DNA of 64,000 nt, from the NCBI GenBank assembly GCA_032207245.1, contig CM063504.1, positions 22,837,491-22,901,490 on the forward strand, in the 5' to 3' direction. Shown piece after piece: positions 12,247 to 26,012 of this stretch (positions within the stretch are counted from its first letter, which is position 1; every line of letters starts with the position of its first letter). The notes beneath the pieces are model-generated. The model saw nothing but the letters and a program-made list of their open reading frames with translations. It had not been told where the DNA came from and searched no databases. Origin of the DNA: Pardosa pseudoannulata (Eukaryota; Arthropoda; Arachnida; Araneae; Lycosidae). The position numbers and the translations under genes are program-made.

Positions 12247-13430
12247 TAGCAAGTGTGCCCGTGCTTCACTACGGTAAACTTAATATATATCTTTTAAACA
12301 AAGATTTTTTTTTCGTGCATAACTCTCTAAATTCGTAACAGTTCAGCTCGAGTCATTGGCATATTTATATATTTCTATTATAAGCGTATTATTCAGTTAT
12401 AATAGAAATATATAAATATGCCAATATTCAGTTAACAATATTTAGTTTTTATAATCGAATTTGTGTCATATTAAATTTTTTTATAACTTTTTTATGGTAA
12501 AATATAAGTTTAACCCTAAATTACATTATTGCATTACTCTTGTACGCTGATTAGCAACGGTAATAGATCTTGCCATATTAAGTGGTAGAATAGGAAGCAG
12601 AGGTTTTGACAGCAACAGTGCTAATTTTGTTGGTATTAATAAATGTTGCCCAAAATTAATGAAATTTATGACAAACCACACAGTTTTGTATGAAACAGAA
12701 ACACACATTCATAGTGACAACCATATGAATATAAAGATAACTATATAAAATGATAGGTTTTTATTTGCCTATGAGAGTCACTGAAATTTGTACTTTTTGT
12801 TCTTAGAATATTGTTGATAAACATTTCATTGTAACGTAAAAATTAACCAAGAATTAAATTCAAAATTAGTTCTTATATAAAAATGCTATAATTTGCGTCA
12901 CATAGAAATGAAAGTTAATCACTTTATATCTAAATTTCCAGGTCAAATCGAACGGATACTACGCAGACGATGTTTAAATAATATAAAATAAGAAATGAAT
13001 AAATGAGATATTTAAAGGAATGACGTCATAATGATAAAAAATATCGTTTTCACCTATTTATTATGTGATAAATTGAAAATTTTAATCTCCTGCTTTTAAC
13101 CGAGGAAAACTGCACTTAAAACAATTACATGGAATTAATGGGATGACGCCACAATGCTAGAAATATTACTTCTTTCACTTAGTTATGATGCGATAAATTA
13201 AAAAGTTATGGTTTGCTCTTAACCGGGGAAAATAATGCTTGGAATAATGTCATGAAATGCTCGAAAAAGAGGGTAGGAATGGATTTCGAACGTTAAAAAT
13301 TTTCAAAAACCTTCCTAGGGATGTACTTAATAATTTCCTAAATTTTCACGGCAATTCGATGCATTGTTTTTGAGTCTATCGAGTACAGACAGACAGACAC
13401 AAATTCATTTATAGACTAAGATGTTTCGCA
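12247..13430 (+). repeat. Dispersed non-coding repeat, copy 1 (gtgcttcactacgg type)
   Basis: It begins actagcaagtgtgcccgtgc and ends after gacagacagacac...tatagactaag. A unit near 12955-13110 (cagacgatgtttaaataat, gaaatgaataaatgagat, ggaatgacgtcataatg, tgtgataaatt) is echoed at about 13130-13240 (gggatgacgccacaatgcta, tgcgataaatt, cttaaccgggg). The same sequence recurs in copy 2 downstream. No reading frame survives. The family class was not determined. Confidence 0.6.
12355..12425. repeat. Perfect 29-bp inverted repeat with 13-nt loop
   Basis: The left arm 12355-12383 and right arm 12397-12425 are exact reverse complements (outermost attggcatattt). The loop is gcgtattattcag. It lies inside the dispersed repeat at 12247-13430 and would form a very stable hairpin. 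Confidence 0.9.
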
Positions 13431-13519
13431 CGCCTATCAGGTTTGAATCTAACACCATAACACTGAAGCCTTCTGCATCATTTCTTCTTAAAATAATACT
13501 GTTTTTTTATTCTTACACT

Positions 13520-14195
13520 AGCATATAGCCCGTCATATGACGAGATAAGTAAAATATTTAATCTTCCAGACTTGTAAAGAACCCTATAAAGCAGGTAAAT
13601 AAATTGTTTGTCTCCCAATACTGTGAATGCAGTTTTAGAATCAAGTTGAATTCATTTAGAAAGATAATTCAAAGTTTTCTTAGCTACGTCGGAATTATTG
13701 TTAAGTTCTTTTTGTCACAGTAATTAATGGAAGTAGATATCCCTGGCGGTAGATAGAATTTGTTGTTAATACCGGTGATAAACTTTTTATTGGAACAAAA
13801 AATAATCGACGATTAAATTTAAAATTATCACATATGTTCCTAATATATTATTTAAGCCAAATATTATTTACGTAATATCTAAGTTCAGTGATAAAACTTT
13901 TAAAAATACTGCAGACGATGATTAAATAATTCAAAATAAGAAATGATTAAACGAGATGGTTAAAGGAATGACGTCAAAAGGCTAGAAAAAATGTGTTATT
14001 TTTTTTACTTATTTATAATGTGATAAATTGATAAATTTAATCGCCTGCTCTTAACAGGGGAAATAGTCCGGGGAAAATAGTCTCTAACTCATCAAGAATC
14101 CAATATGGATGCCTGTTTCCATTCCAGGTACAACCGCTTCATAAATTCGATTACAGACGGACAGATAACTTAGGCTATTATTATATAGGGGATTT
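13520..14195 (+). repeat. Dispersed non-coding repeat, copy 2
   Basis: It begins actagcatatagcccgtc. It shares ordered blocks with copy 1: cagacgatgattaaataat, gaaatgattaaacgagat, aaaggaatgacgtcaaaa, tgtgataaattgat and cctgctcttaac. It ends with acagacggacagataact...ttatatagggg, the same style of terminus as copy 1. Confidence 0.6.
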
Positions 14196-15500
14196 TATTA
14201 AATTATTTTTATTATTATTTACTTTTTTTCATTTCAAATTAAAATTCTACCGAATTGAAAAGTTTGAAATCTTTTAAATTGCAACTGCCACGTGCTCTGT
14301 TTTATACTCAATTTACACTGTCACAAATGTCAAATTCAATTTAATGGTATACTTAATTGTGCAGCAGTATTTATAAATCGTTGGAATTATTTCTTATTTT
14401 CTGACAGAATTAGTTACGAAAATTTCGGAATAAAACTCACGGCTGATTCATAGATAAATTGTTTAACATAAACATAATTAAAAAAAATACATTTATTTGG
14501 AAATATTAATTACTTACCTAACTTTATTTAACCGAAAGTTGTTTTGAAAATTCAGGTTAATATATAACATCGATTTTTCAATGTCATTAGGTAAGACGTT
14601 CACCCAACTGTAAAATAACACCTGGCCGCCCGTTTACCTATATTTCCCACTATCCTAAAAACAACGTTTAAAACGGGGGAAAAAAACCTAACAGCGGAAA
14701 TAAAAATGAAATATTTTATTAACGCGCAAGGTTTACAAACGGCTTTTAGATAAAGGTGGATAACTGCTCTGAATTTTAAGTGGATACTTATCTTAGAAAG
14801 AATTCATATATTATTGAAAAATAATATTTTCTACGCAAATAACGGACTTTTAAAAGCTATGCTATCTAGATGAATAGGTAGAGAATAACATTTGAAAAAT
14901 TAATGTTCATTGTAAATTCAATTTACTTAATCACAGTACGAAAAGACTAAAAACATATACAAAATAAATATCTAAAGAATGGAATAAGATCAGAACGCTA
15001 ATAGTAGTAAAAAGTAAGAAAGACATTTTCATTCTTTAGACCACGAAATGGTTCATTTTTGAAAACAAAACAAATTAATTTTTTTTCTAGAAATATTGAC
15101 GGAATTCAAATTAAATCTACATCATCTAAAATAATATAAAGAGAATAATTTTTGAAAAATTAATGTGCATTTTAAATTTAATTTACTTAATTACAGCATA
15201 AAAATATGATGTAAAGTATCTATAGAAGGAAATAACACAGAACGCTCATAAGAATAAAAATTAAGAGAAACATGTTTATTATGTAGATCACAAAATGGCT
15301 CGTTTCTGAAAACAGATAAAATTTTAATGCATCTTCCCCACTATGGACCATTGTTCACCACTGCAGTACTGGCCCTGATGGCGACCTTGGACGATGGTTC
15401 ACGGGTTGCATCCACACCATGGGCCACTAAATGAGCCGAGCGAGTGGATTCGTTCATAGGGTCTACTGCGCACTTTAGTTGCGCATCTGCCTGCCTTTGA
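14195..15500. other. AT-rich non-coding stretch
   Basis: No gene is visible. Two related segments (about 14875-15100 and 15130-15310) share gaataa, tttgaaaaattaatg and a following tttacttaatYacag, which suggests an old direct duplication of about 250 bp. Confidence 0.45.
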
Positions 15501-15502
15501 TC

Positions 15503-15780
15503 TTTGGAGAAAAACGGCCTCCAGAGCCATAGCCCGCCAAAACTGTTTTATCGTCTAGCACCATCGACCACGATAAACCACACTCCCTCCAAACGGTGGT
15601 AATGGCTTGCAGTGGACCATAGTGTGGAGGGGTCTTTTGATGTTTGGAGAAAAACACTTCCGAAGTCTTTCTCTGCCAAGGCCATTTTATCGTCTGCCAT
15701 CGTCGACCACGATAAGCCATACCCCTCCAAATAGTGGTAATGGCTTGCAATGGACTATAGTGTGGAAAGGCCTTAAGATG
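15503..15780. repeat. Tandem repeat, two ~140-bp units
   Basis: tttggagaaaaac starts at 15503 and again at 15643. Each unit then carries ttttatcgtct, tcgaccacgata, ctccaaa, gtggtaatggcttgca and atagtgtgga. The units differ at scattered bases. The open frames here (for example 15475-15798 minus) simply follow the repeat and do not look like genes. Confidence 0.85.
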
Positions 15781-15799
15781 TACAAAATAATGCGACAAA

Positions 15800-15965
15800 C
15801 GATGACCGAATGAGTAGGGCTACTCATCGGTAGAGTTCAGAGGTTCGAATTCCAAAGCTAACAATGGTGTTCGTTGCTGTTTGGAATCAACTTTAAGTAG
15901 TAGGCTTTGATCTTAATAGTCCTTGGTAAGTAGACCGGAAGCGCTCTGAATCAATCAAACCAACC
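15800..15965 (+). repeat. SINE-A copy, plus strand, highly diverged
   Basis: It begins atgaccgaatgagtagggc, has a B-box-like ggttcgaattcc, then tttaagtagtagg, and ends ctgaatcaatcaaaccaacc. It abuts the 140-bp tandem repeat. Confidence 0.65.
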
Positions 15966-15999
15966 AGAAGGACAAATCAAAGGTAGTAAATCATTATAC

Positions 16000-17735
16000 A
16001 ATGATTAGATACATTGATATAAAATAACTTAAAGAATTATTTTCCTAAAGAAGATAATTCTTTAAAGTTAAAAGAAAAAATGTTGGGCAAAGCAAAATCA
16101 CTGTAAAATAGTGATTTGTGTTGTTGGATTGATACGGCATTAGTCCACTCGTATGTATCACCGATTAAATGCGTGCACCCATACGATGGGGGTTTATGTT
16201 TCCAGCTGCTAGCTACATCATCGTTTTTTGCAGATTATCGTCCATGTAATCGAAATGTTCTTTATCATCTCATTTTTTTTAACCTTCGATACTTGATAAT
16301 GTATGGCTTTTTTTACTCTACTTCTCTCGGGATATGGGGGAGATTATGAACGACACTAAGCCATCAAAAAGGACAACAAAAAGGATTAAAAACATGTTCC
16401 GTTACACGTCAAAGCTATATATCAACAAGGTTAAATAAATTAAAAAAAAAAAAACTTCATTTCATAAAAGAACTAAACTAAATAACTTTGTCAATTTTAT
16501 ATAACATAATGTATCTTTATAAAAAGAAGTTACGGAAATTAAAGTAAAATGTTTTATTCGTTTTATGAAATTAAGTTGCTTTATTTTTAAAAGTCCTTAC
16601 ATTCCTAGCTTAAAATAAAATCTAATACCAGTTTTAAAATAAATATAAACTAGATTTGGGATCGTCAGTTACCCAGTACAGTTATCCTGTTTACAATAAT
16701 CGAAACGAAATGTGCTAATTTTAAAATTTTTTCTATTCTGTATTTATAAATTAATTAAATATTTCTCAGTATTTTTCATTATTATAAATTATAATTATAA
16801 TAAGGAATACACTAATTTAATTTACAAATTTTTTTTTAACTTTTTATTTATTTATTTATTTATGCAAATAAACATTAATATACAGCAAAGTAACGTATGT
16901 ATTACAGAACAAAATTAAAATGTTTAATGCAGGAGCTATTAAATTAAAAGAATAAATTAAAGAAAAAACTCTTAAATGTGTGTCTTTGTCCAACTTTTAT
17001 TTTCCTTTTCGAACTTAAATTCTGAACTTTCGAGAACATTGTTACTGAACTTTCCCGAACTAGTTGGTAGGTGTATTTTCAAGGCGTGTTCCACAGCGAA
17101 CGTGCACCGACTTCCATTGATACTAAACCGTGGGGGGAAAAGTATGTATGGAAGATCCCGAACCATAAACTTTTCTTTTCTAGTTCTCTGTATACAAGTC
17201 GAACGTGCAGGTGGCTGAAATCCCCGAACAAATTGAAGGAAAGACATTATTTTAAAAATACGGCAGGGATACCTATTGTCTGACCATCACGATAGAATGT
17301 GACAAGCTGCCAGTTAAAGGGATTTTTGCAAGAGAAGAAATTTGAAAGATAAAATTTCCCGAGAAACAACGTTTAGGGCAGTTATTATTCAAAACTTGCG
17401 ATTTATTGTAATCGTGTTTAGATGTGTGTGTGAAGAGAGGAGAGGGAGCAGCAATGAACGGAGTAGAAATGAAACCTAATATAAAATTAAGATTTTCATA
17501 AAATATTCATGTTATGCCTATATGTAACGACATCCTAACCTAGTTTACAACTTTATTAATGCCAACCTCATCCTGCCTCAAGGCTATTAACGACCTTATA
17601 GTGTCTAAAAATCTAAGTTATAATCGCTGAAAATGTTACTCTTCCTCAATAGGAATGATAACTACGAATTTATTACAGAAGTGCTGGTATATTATTTTAG
17701 GCCAGGGTTTATTGGCTTACCGTATTTTTTTTCTT
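16000..17735. other. Non-coding stretch
   Basis: No gene or repeat family was recognised. The segments at about 16110-16350 and 16975-17290 are less AT-rich, but no open frame is bounded by convincing splice sites. Confidence 0.5.
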
Positions 17736-17740
17736 ACTTA

Positions 17741-17806
17741 TACTCACTCACACTCACACACACTCTCTCACTCTCTCTTTCTTTCTCTCTCTCACACACA
17801 CTCACA

Positions 17807-17894
<88 letters not shown>

Positions 17895-17911
17895 CTCACT
17901 CTCTCTCTCTT
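17741..17911. repeat. Compound (CA)n/(CT)n microsatellite
   Basis: Mixed CT and CA tracts surround a pure CA run of about 75 bp. The open frames through it are translated repeat. Confidence 0.95.
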
Positions 17912-17949
17912 TGTAACGTCGTACTGATATTTATTGCTTTTGGCAGAAA

Positions 17950-18100
17950 TTTGGCGCTGATCGTCGGTACCGGAGTTGGTGGGTTCGAATCCCACTATGG
18001 CATTGATGTCCGTAGCCATTCGGAATCGGCTTTAAGCAGTAGGTCCCGGTCTCATTAACCCTCGTGTGCAAAACAGTAGACCATAGCGCTCCAAACCAAA
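17950..18100 (+). repeat. SINE-A copy, plus strand, lacking the 5' head
   Basis: Family sequence starts at about the anticodon arm (gtcggtaccggagttgg), continues through the B box ggttcgaatccc and body, and ends ctccaaaccaaa. A (CT)n tract and an (AAAT)n tract follow the tail (18101-18165). The A box is lost or replaced. Confidence 0.85.
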
Positions 18101-18968
18101 CTCTCTCTCTCTCTCTGCATACACATACACACGCAAAATAAATAAATAAATAAAAATAAATAAAAAAGTGATCTGCGTTGAATGATTCCAGTTCCACCAC
18201 CAAACACCACGGAAAGGGCTTCGATTTATATTCCTTGGATGATCAAGAAAAGTGAACTCTGAATTTATACACTGAAAAAGTTATTTTAAACCCTTTTTCT
18301 TCAATTATAATTTAAAATGTTTATGTTGTATTATATTATTTTGCACTAATTTTGTGAAATATATTTGTCACAATAACATCGTATTCCCAAACTTTGAAAA
18401 GCAATATCAGGGAGAAAATTATTTAGTTTTCAAATGAATGAATAAAATTTCTTGGGATTTTCCCCCCGCTTTGTGAAAAATTATACGCGATCAGCGAACA
18501 CGTTGCAATTTTATTTAACCTACGAGTAGATATTTAAAATAACTCAATAAACAACAAACTGATTTATTATTGTTATTATTATTATTAAATAATAGAAGTT
18601 TTAAATGGAATAAAACTGAAATCACGGTCTAATATATTTATTAAAAATTTTCTACCAATATTTCATTTTTTCACATGCCTCAGTCTCGTTGTTTCAAATT
18701 AAATAATATAATATTTAATAATGTCTTTTATTTAATTAAAATTTACATACTAAATAAATTGTTTATTCTTTTAAAATCCTGATAAAATGGAGTATGTTCT
18801 AATACTTTTGATTTAAAATTATTTTATTAATTTTTGTTCTTGTTTGTGGGATTCATATATGGTAACATTTTACTTTATATTGAAATTGGTACATAGTTTG
18901 ATTTAAAAATGCTCTATTCATGTATAAACAGACCCCGAAATATCTGTTATATGATAAGTGATGCTTAA

Positions 18969-19689
18969 AGGAACGTAATACCTTTCGACTTGAAAAGTCT
19001 TCGTTAAAACTGCCTATATTTGATTCAGTTAAAATAAAAAAAAAATTTTAATAATTTTTTAAGATCATTAATAAGTGTCCAACTTTATAAAAATTATTTA
19101 TTTATGTTATATTAACAGATTTTTAGTGTAATATAAAATACATCTACCAAGTGAAACAAATAGAAATCTACTAACCCACAAAATAACTTGAACTTTGTAA
19201 ATTAGAAACTAATTTTTTATATCAAATAGACGTTAATTATTATTATTTTTACTATATGAATATCAGTTATATTAATACGAGTGATATATTTTATTTTGTA
19301 TATGATCAAATTTGTTTTTTTTAATTATCAAGTTCTTATCAGTTTTTAAACTTTTTTAAAGCTTTAAAAGGTCAGACACATTGAATTTTTGGATTTACGA
19401 AAAGAAACAAATATTTTACTTTAATTTTATATAAAAATTTAGTTTTTAATGCATATATTTCACAAGTCATCTTGTGGATAAGTCAATTTTTTTTTTCATC
19501 TGGGAGATATTTATTATGTTGTTTAAAAAATATATTGAAGTGATAAAACTAAATTTTTTTTTAAATTTAAATTTATAATAGGCCATTGTTAAAGAATTTA
19601 CCCCCCAAAAATTCATTCTTTTACATTATGATTATCGAATAAAACCTGTAATAATGAACACTTTAAACCTGGAACGGTACTGTGTCCTT
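18969..19689. mobile_element. TTAA-flanked TIR element, class uncertain
   Basis: TTAA occurs at 18965-18968 and 19690-19693. The inner ends are aggaacgtaatacc and, read inward from the right, aaggacacagtacc, which pair imperfectly. Elements with TTAA duplications and AAGG-type ends include Kolobok and piggyBac families. The interior is AT-rich with no coding remnant. Confidence 0.45.
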
Positions 19690-19693
19690 TTAA

Positions 19694-20850
19694 AGGAAGG
19701 AATATAGTTGAAATAAGAAATGCAGAATTAAAGTTTCAACGGAAATTAAACTGGATAAAAATTACCCAAGGCCAGTTACGTACGCTAGACATAGGGTCTC
19801 AGCTTGCCCGAACCCGTCTTAGCTTGTACACGTGTGTTTATGTAACTGTTAACGACTTAATTAGCTAAAACCTACCAGAGTATGAAATTAGTGCCGATTA
19901 TTTGAGTTACTCCAGGTGAGGGTAAAAATAAATAATAAAAAAAAGAAGGCACCATAAAAAAAATCTGACATTCTTATTGCGGTGCAATTAATGATGCCGC
20001 CACGGTGACTACAAAGCCAAGGTCGAATATAATTCCACAAACTCTTCAGCCGAGTTCAGCAGCGAAATGCTCTCAATTAGTGCAGTCACAACACAGCATG
20101 TTTTCCTCGCGCGCTGGCCTGGCTAGGGGACCCATTGACGAAATCCGGCGATTTACATTTTGTTTGCATTAGAAAAAAAGTGAAACGGCCAGCACCGAGA
20201 CAGAAAGTGAAATCCGTGTATATTTTACGTGACTTTGTACACGCAGGTGTGCACAGAACTCTCCCCTCCTCGACCTCCCCTGCCGGATGACCTTTGCCGG
20301 CGATCAGCTCCAGCGCCGAACGAGAGACAGGTTTGAAAGAGAAGTGTGGCAGTGAAGCGTTACTCTCTCGTTATTCGAGATATCGATAAAACATTTGACC
20401 CTAACTGACGGAAAATTCGATTTCAAGACGAATGCTAACATTTAAAACTCCCAAAAAAGCATTTCTGTTATGAATCCTGTGTACGAAATTGAAAAATAAA
20501 AACAAAATAAAAAGCCGAGATTTGGTAAGTGGTTTATAATATCGGAATATAAAAGTAATTACTTAAAATCGTTTGGACTTTAAGGTTGCGTATAACAGGT
20601 TTTACTTCACTAAACAAACAAGTGAATGACGTGGGTTAAATAATTTTAATATTACAAAAGAGATTAAACAATTTTCTAAAATGTAGCAGAAGGTGATTTT
20701 TTATTTTTTAAATTTCCGAATTTAGTGTGATTTGGGGGGAAAGAATAAAATGATTAAATATTTTACTGAGTAATTCTCTGATTTTAGATTTGCGAACCTG
20801 TTTTAAGGGGTCACACTACATATTTTTAACATTCAAATGGTAGATCTGTT
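19694..20850. other. Non-coding stretch with a GC-rich island
   Basis: The segment at about 20035-20360 is clearly GC-rich (cgcgcgctggcc, gccggatgacctttgccgg, gatcagctccagcgccg) and flanked by AT-rich DNA. I find no splice-bounded reading frame. It could be a regulatory or conserved non-coding element. Confidence 0.4.
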
Positions 20851-20853
20851 TCA

Positions 20854-21030
20854 TTTGGTTTGCTTTGGAGTGCTACGGTCTACATTTTTGCAACACGAGA
20901 GCTAATGAGACCGGGACCTACAGTTTAAAGCCGATTCTGAACGACTACGAACATCCATGCCACAATGGGATTCGAACCCACGAATTCCGGTACCGAAGAC
21001 CAACACCCTAACTAATCGGCCATCGTTCGG
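20854..21030 (-). repeat. SINE-A copy
   Basis: All family blocks are present, from the tail (tttggtttgctttggag) to the head (taatcggccatcgttcgg). A second, shorter copy follows directly at 21032. Confidence 0.85.
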
Positions 21031-21031
21031 C

Positions 21032-21139
21032 TCATTTGGTTTCAGGCACTATATTTTGCTACACGAGGGCTAATGAAACCGGGACCTACTGCTTAAAGTG
21101 GATTCTGAAAGGCTACGATCATCCATGCCTCAGCAGGAG

Positions 21140-21140
<1 letters not shown>
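21032..21140 (-). repeat. SINE-A copy, head lost
   Basis: It begins tcatttggttt, then gctacacgagggctaatga and cttaaagtggattctga, and is lost after catgcctcagcagga. It abuts the copy at 20854-21030, so the pair is a tandem insertion or nested target. Confidence 0.75.
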
Positions 21141-23812
<2,672 letters not shown>

Positions 23813-23820
23813 CTGGAAGT

Positions 23821-24685
23821 CAGGGTTGGAAAAAATCATGATTAAAAAAAAAAATATTATATAAAAAAAAGATTTATCTGATTTAAGTCAGATTTTTTTT
23901 TATTTAAATCGGATTTCTTTGATTTTTTTCTGAATACTAATTTCAATTGTTGTTTTTATGTTTTTTGCAATTTACATAGAATAGTTTGTTATAAGAAGTA
24001 ACATCTTATCTGTCTAGTATATTCAACATACTGATTACCTAAAATTAAATATATAAATTTTAATCTAAGTACATTCCATTATTTTGTAATTGGATAGTGC
24101 AAAATAAATAAGATGTAAATTTAAAGAACAAATTAAATATTCTTTTAATGCAAACTATTTATTTAAAAAACAAATCACAATTATTTCAATATTTTAAAGC
24201 ATCGAATTATGTATTAACTATTTCAATAAAAACACTAGCTTTGATGCTTTATCCACTCCTAATTGGTTACGAAGGCTAGAATGAACTATACCAAAAGAAG
24301 AAAACTGTCTTTCCATTCCAGCAGATGAAGCCACGGCTGTTGTTATTTGGTAGACAATCTGGATTTCAAGTTCTGTAATACTCTCTTCACCCCCCCATTA
24401 CATAAAATGAATTCTACCAGTCATAACCATTGTACTACTCCTACTACATACTTTCTGATAACAACCCCTAAAGTCTTAAAAAGCATACTATCTATTTACG
24501 CTTATTTACTTATTGGTATTACTGTACTGGCTGATTCCTAATTCTCCTGTCTTTGGAATATAGGGATTTAAAAGCAGTGAAAAAAAAATGATTTAAATCA
24601 ATGATTTTTTTGAAAAAAATTAACTGATTTAAATCAAGATTTACATCGTGATTTAAATCAACTGATTTAAATCATGCCAACCCTG
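23821..24685 (-). mobile_element. hAT transposon, internally deleted, with transposase remnant
   Basis: The terminal inverted repeats cagggttgg...ccaaccctg are exact over 9 bp, and the flanking 8-bp duplication ctggaagt is perfect (23813-23820 and 24686-24693). Both subterminal regions are packed with tgatttaaatca-type repeats, the kind of sites hAT transposases bind. At 865 bp it is much shorter than an autonomous hAT (about 3-4 kb). The C-terminal transposase segment survives on the minus strand. Confidence 0.88.
24218..24391 (-). pseudogene. hAT transposase C-terminal (hATC dimerisation) remnant
   Basis: Read on the minus strand, the open stretch ends at a TAG (24218-24220). It contains SSAGMERQFSSFGIVHS and LRNQLGVDKASKL. 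This fits the hATC consensus in which S-x2-x-x-E-R-x-FS-x-x-G is followed by an R-N-x-L motif. In active hAT transposases this region drives dimerisation. The N-terminal BED finger, the catalytic RNase H fold and the insertion domain are all missing, so the protein cannot act. The element is clearly a fossil. Confidence 0.8.
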
Positions 24686-24693
24686 CTGGAAGT

Positions 24694-25150
24694 GTTGAAA
24701 GGTAGTTTTCAACCACAAAAACGTTTCTTCACAATAAAACTGGTCATACGAGGTTGACAATTGAGCATCATTTTTGGAGCATACAACATGACTATGCCAT
24801 AACCTTTTTAATTTTGTTGTCCTACAAATTATGTAATTTTGTAAAAGAAAAATAACAGGATATGTCATAATTCTCTCCTAATTTTTTTTTTTTATAACTT
24901 TCCTAGTTATTCCTAAAATTAGTTTAAATTCGTCTGGTAGATACTGGAGAGTAAATAAAATATGCTCCAGTATTTGCCAGGCAAATTTAAATCTGGTAAA
25001 ACCTTAGAGCCTAAATTAAAAGACACATTATGATTGAAAATATATTTTTCAAGATAAAATGAAATTATGCACAGCATTGATGATCCGTTTTATGACGTAT
25101 TTATGTATGTATGTAAAACTATCCATGTATGTATAACACTGATGTATGTA
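24694..25150. other. Non-coding stretch
   Basis: No gene was seen. A degenerate (TATG)n tract at about 25101-25150 appears to be the insertion site of the next element. Confidence 0.5.
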
Positions 25151-25152
25151 TC

Positions 25153-25765
25153 CAGGGCGTAGCCAGACATTATATTCGAAGGGGGACATTATATTTTTGT
25201 GAAGGATACTTCAATAAAAATTCAGGGTTTCTTATGTATGTATACTCCTAATGAGTATCATAATACAATGTGATTTTAAAATATAAAAATAATTAAAAAA
25301 TGATATAATAAACAAATTTATAGCCTTGAATGAGTAATGCAGTAACAACACAATGAATTAAATAGCAAAATTAACATTGAAAATATATAAACTATACATG
25401 GTATTCAATTCTAATTTTTAAAACAGACGTATAACTAGAGAAAAAGAATAATTTTGAAAGAAAATGAAAATGTCCAATTTTTTACCTGTATATTATAAAA
25501 TAAATGCTCTTTTTGGAATTTACCCAAAAAAATTTCACAATTTCTTGCAATTGTACAATAATATTGTGATGAGATCCTAAAAGTGCTACTCAATCTGCTT
25601 TTACATGTCGAATACAATTTGCACCTACTGTTTAACTCGACGTCACTGTTCTAAGCATACTGTTGTATATGCAAATCTAGGCAAATGACACTTTTCCACA
25701 AAACGGTCTTTAAGAATTTCGGAGGGGGACCTGTCCCCTAAATCCTCCCCTTGCCTACGGCCTTA
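25153..25765. mobile_element. TIR element of the 'GGCCGTAGC' family
   Basis: The left end is cagggcgtagccaga and the right end, read inward, is taaggccgtaggcaaggg. It lies within tatgtatg repeats, so the duplication (about tgtatgta) cannot be resolved. The ends match those at 49269 and 57404/58965. The interior is AT-rich with no coding trace. Confidence 0.5.
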
Positions 25766-25824
25766 TATGTATGTAACTACTTAATATGCATGTGTTAATG
25801 AAAGTGAAAGTTCGTGGATAAGAC

Positions 25825-26000
25825 TTTGGTTTGGTTTGGAGCACTACAACTTACATTTTGCTCTCGAAGGCTAATGAGACCGGGACCTACTGCTTAAAGC
25901 CGATTTCGAAGGCTAAGAACATTCATGCTAATAGCGGAATTCGAACCCGCGAACTCCGGTACTGAAGAGCAGCACTCAACTATTTTGGCTCGCATTCGGC
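25825..26000 (-). repeat. SINE-A copy with target-site duplication
   Basis: A full set of family blocks is flanked by gataagacttt (25817-25827) and gattaagacttt (26001-26012). The duplication shows that it arrived by target-primed retroposition. Confidence 0.88.
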
Positions 26001-26012
26001 GATTAAGACTTT

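Noticed and set aside
17633..18203. Open frames rich in His-Thr, Val-Cys or Ser-Leu
   Set aside because: They are translations of CA/CT microsatellites and the neighbouring SINE.
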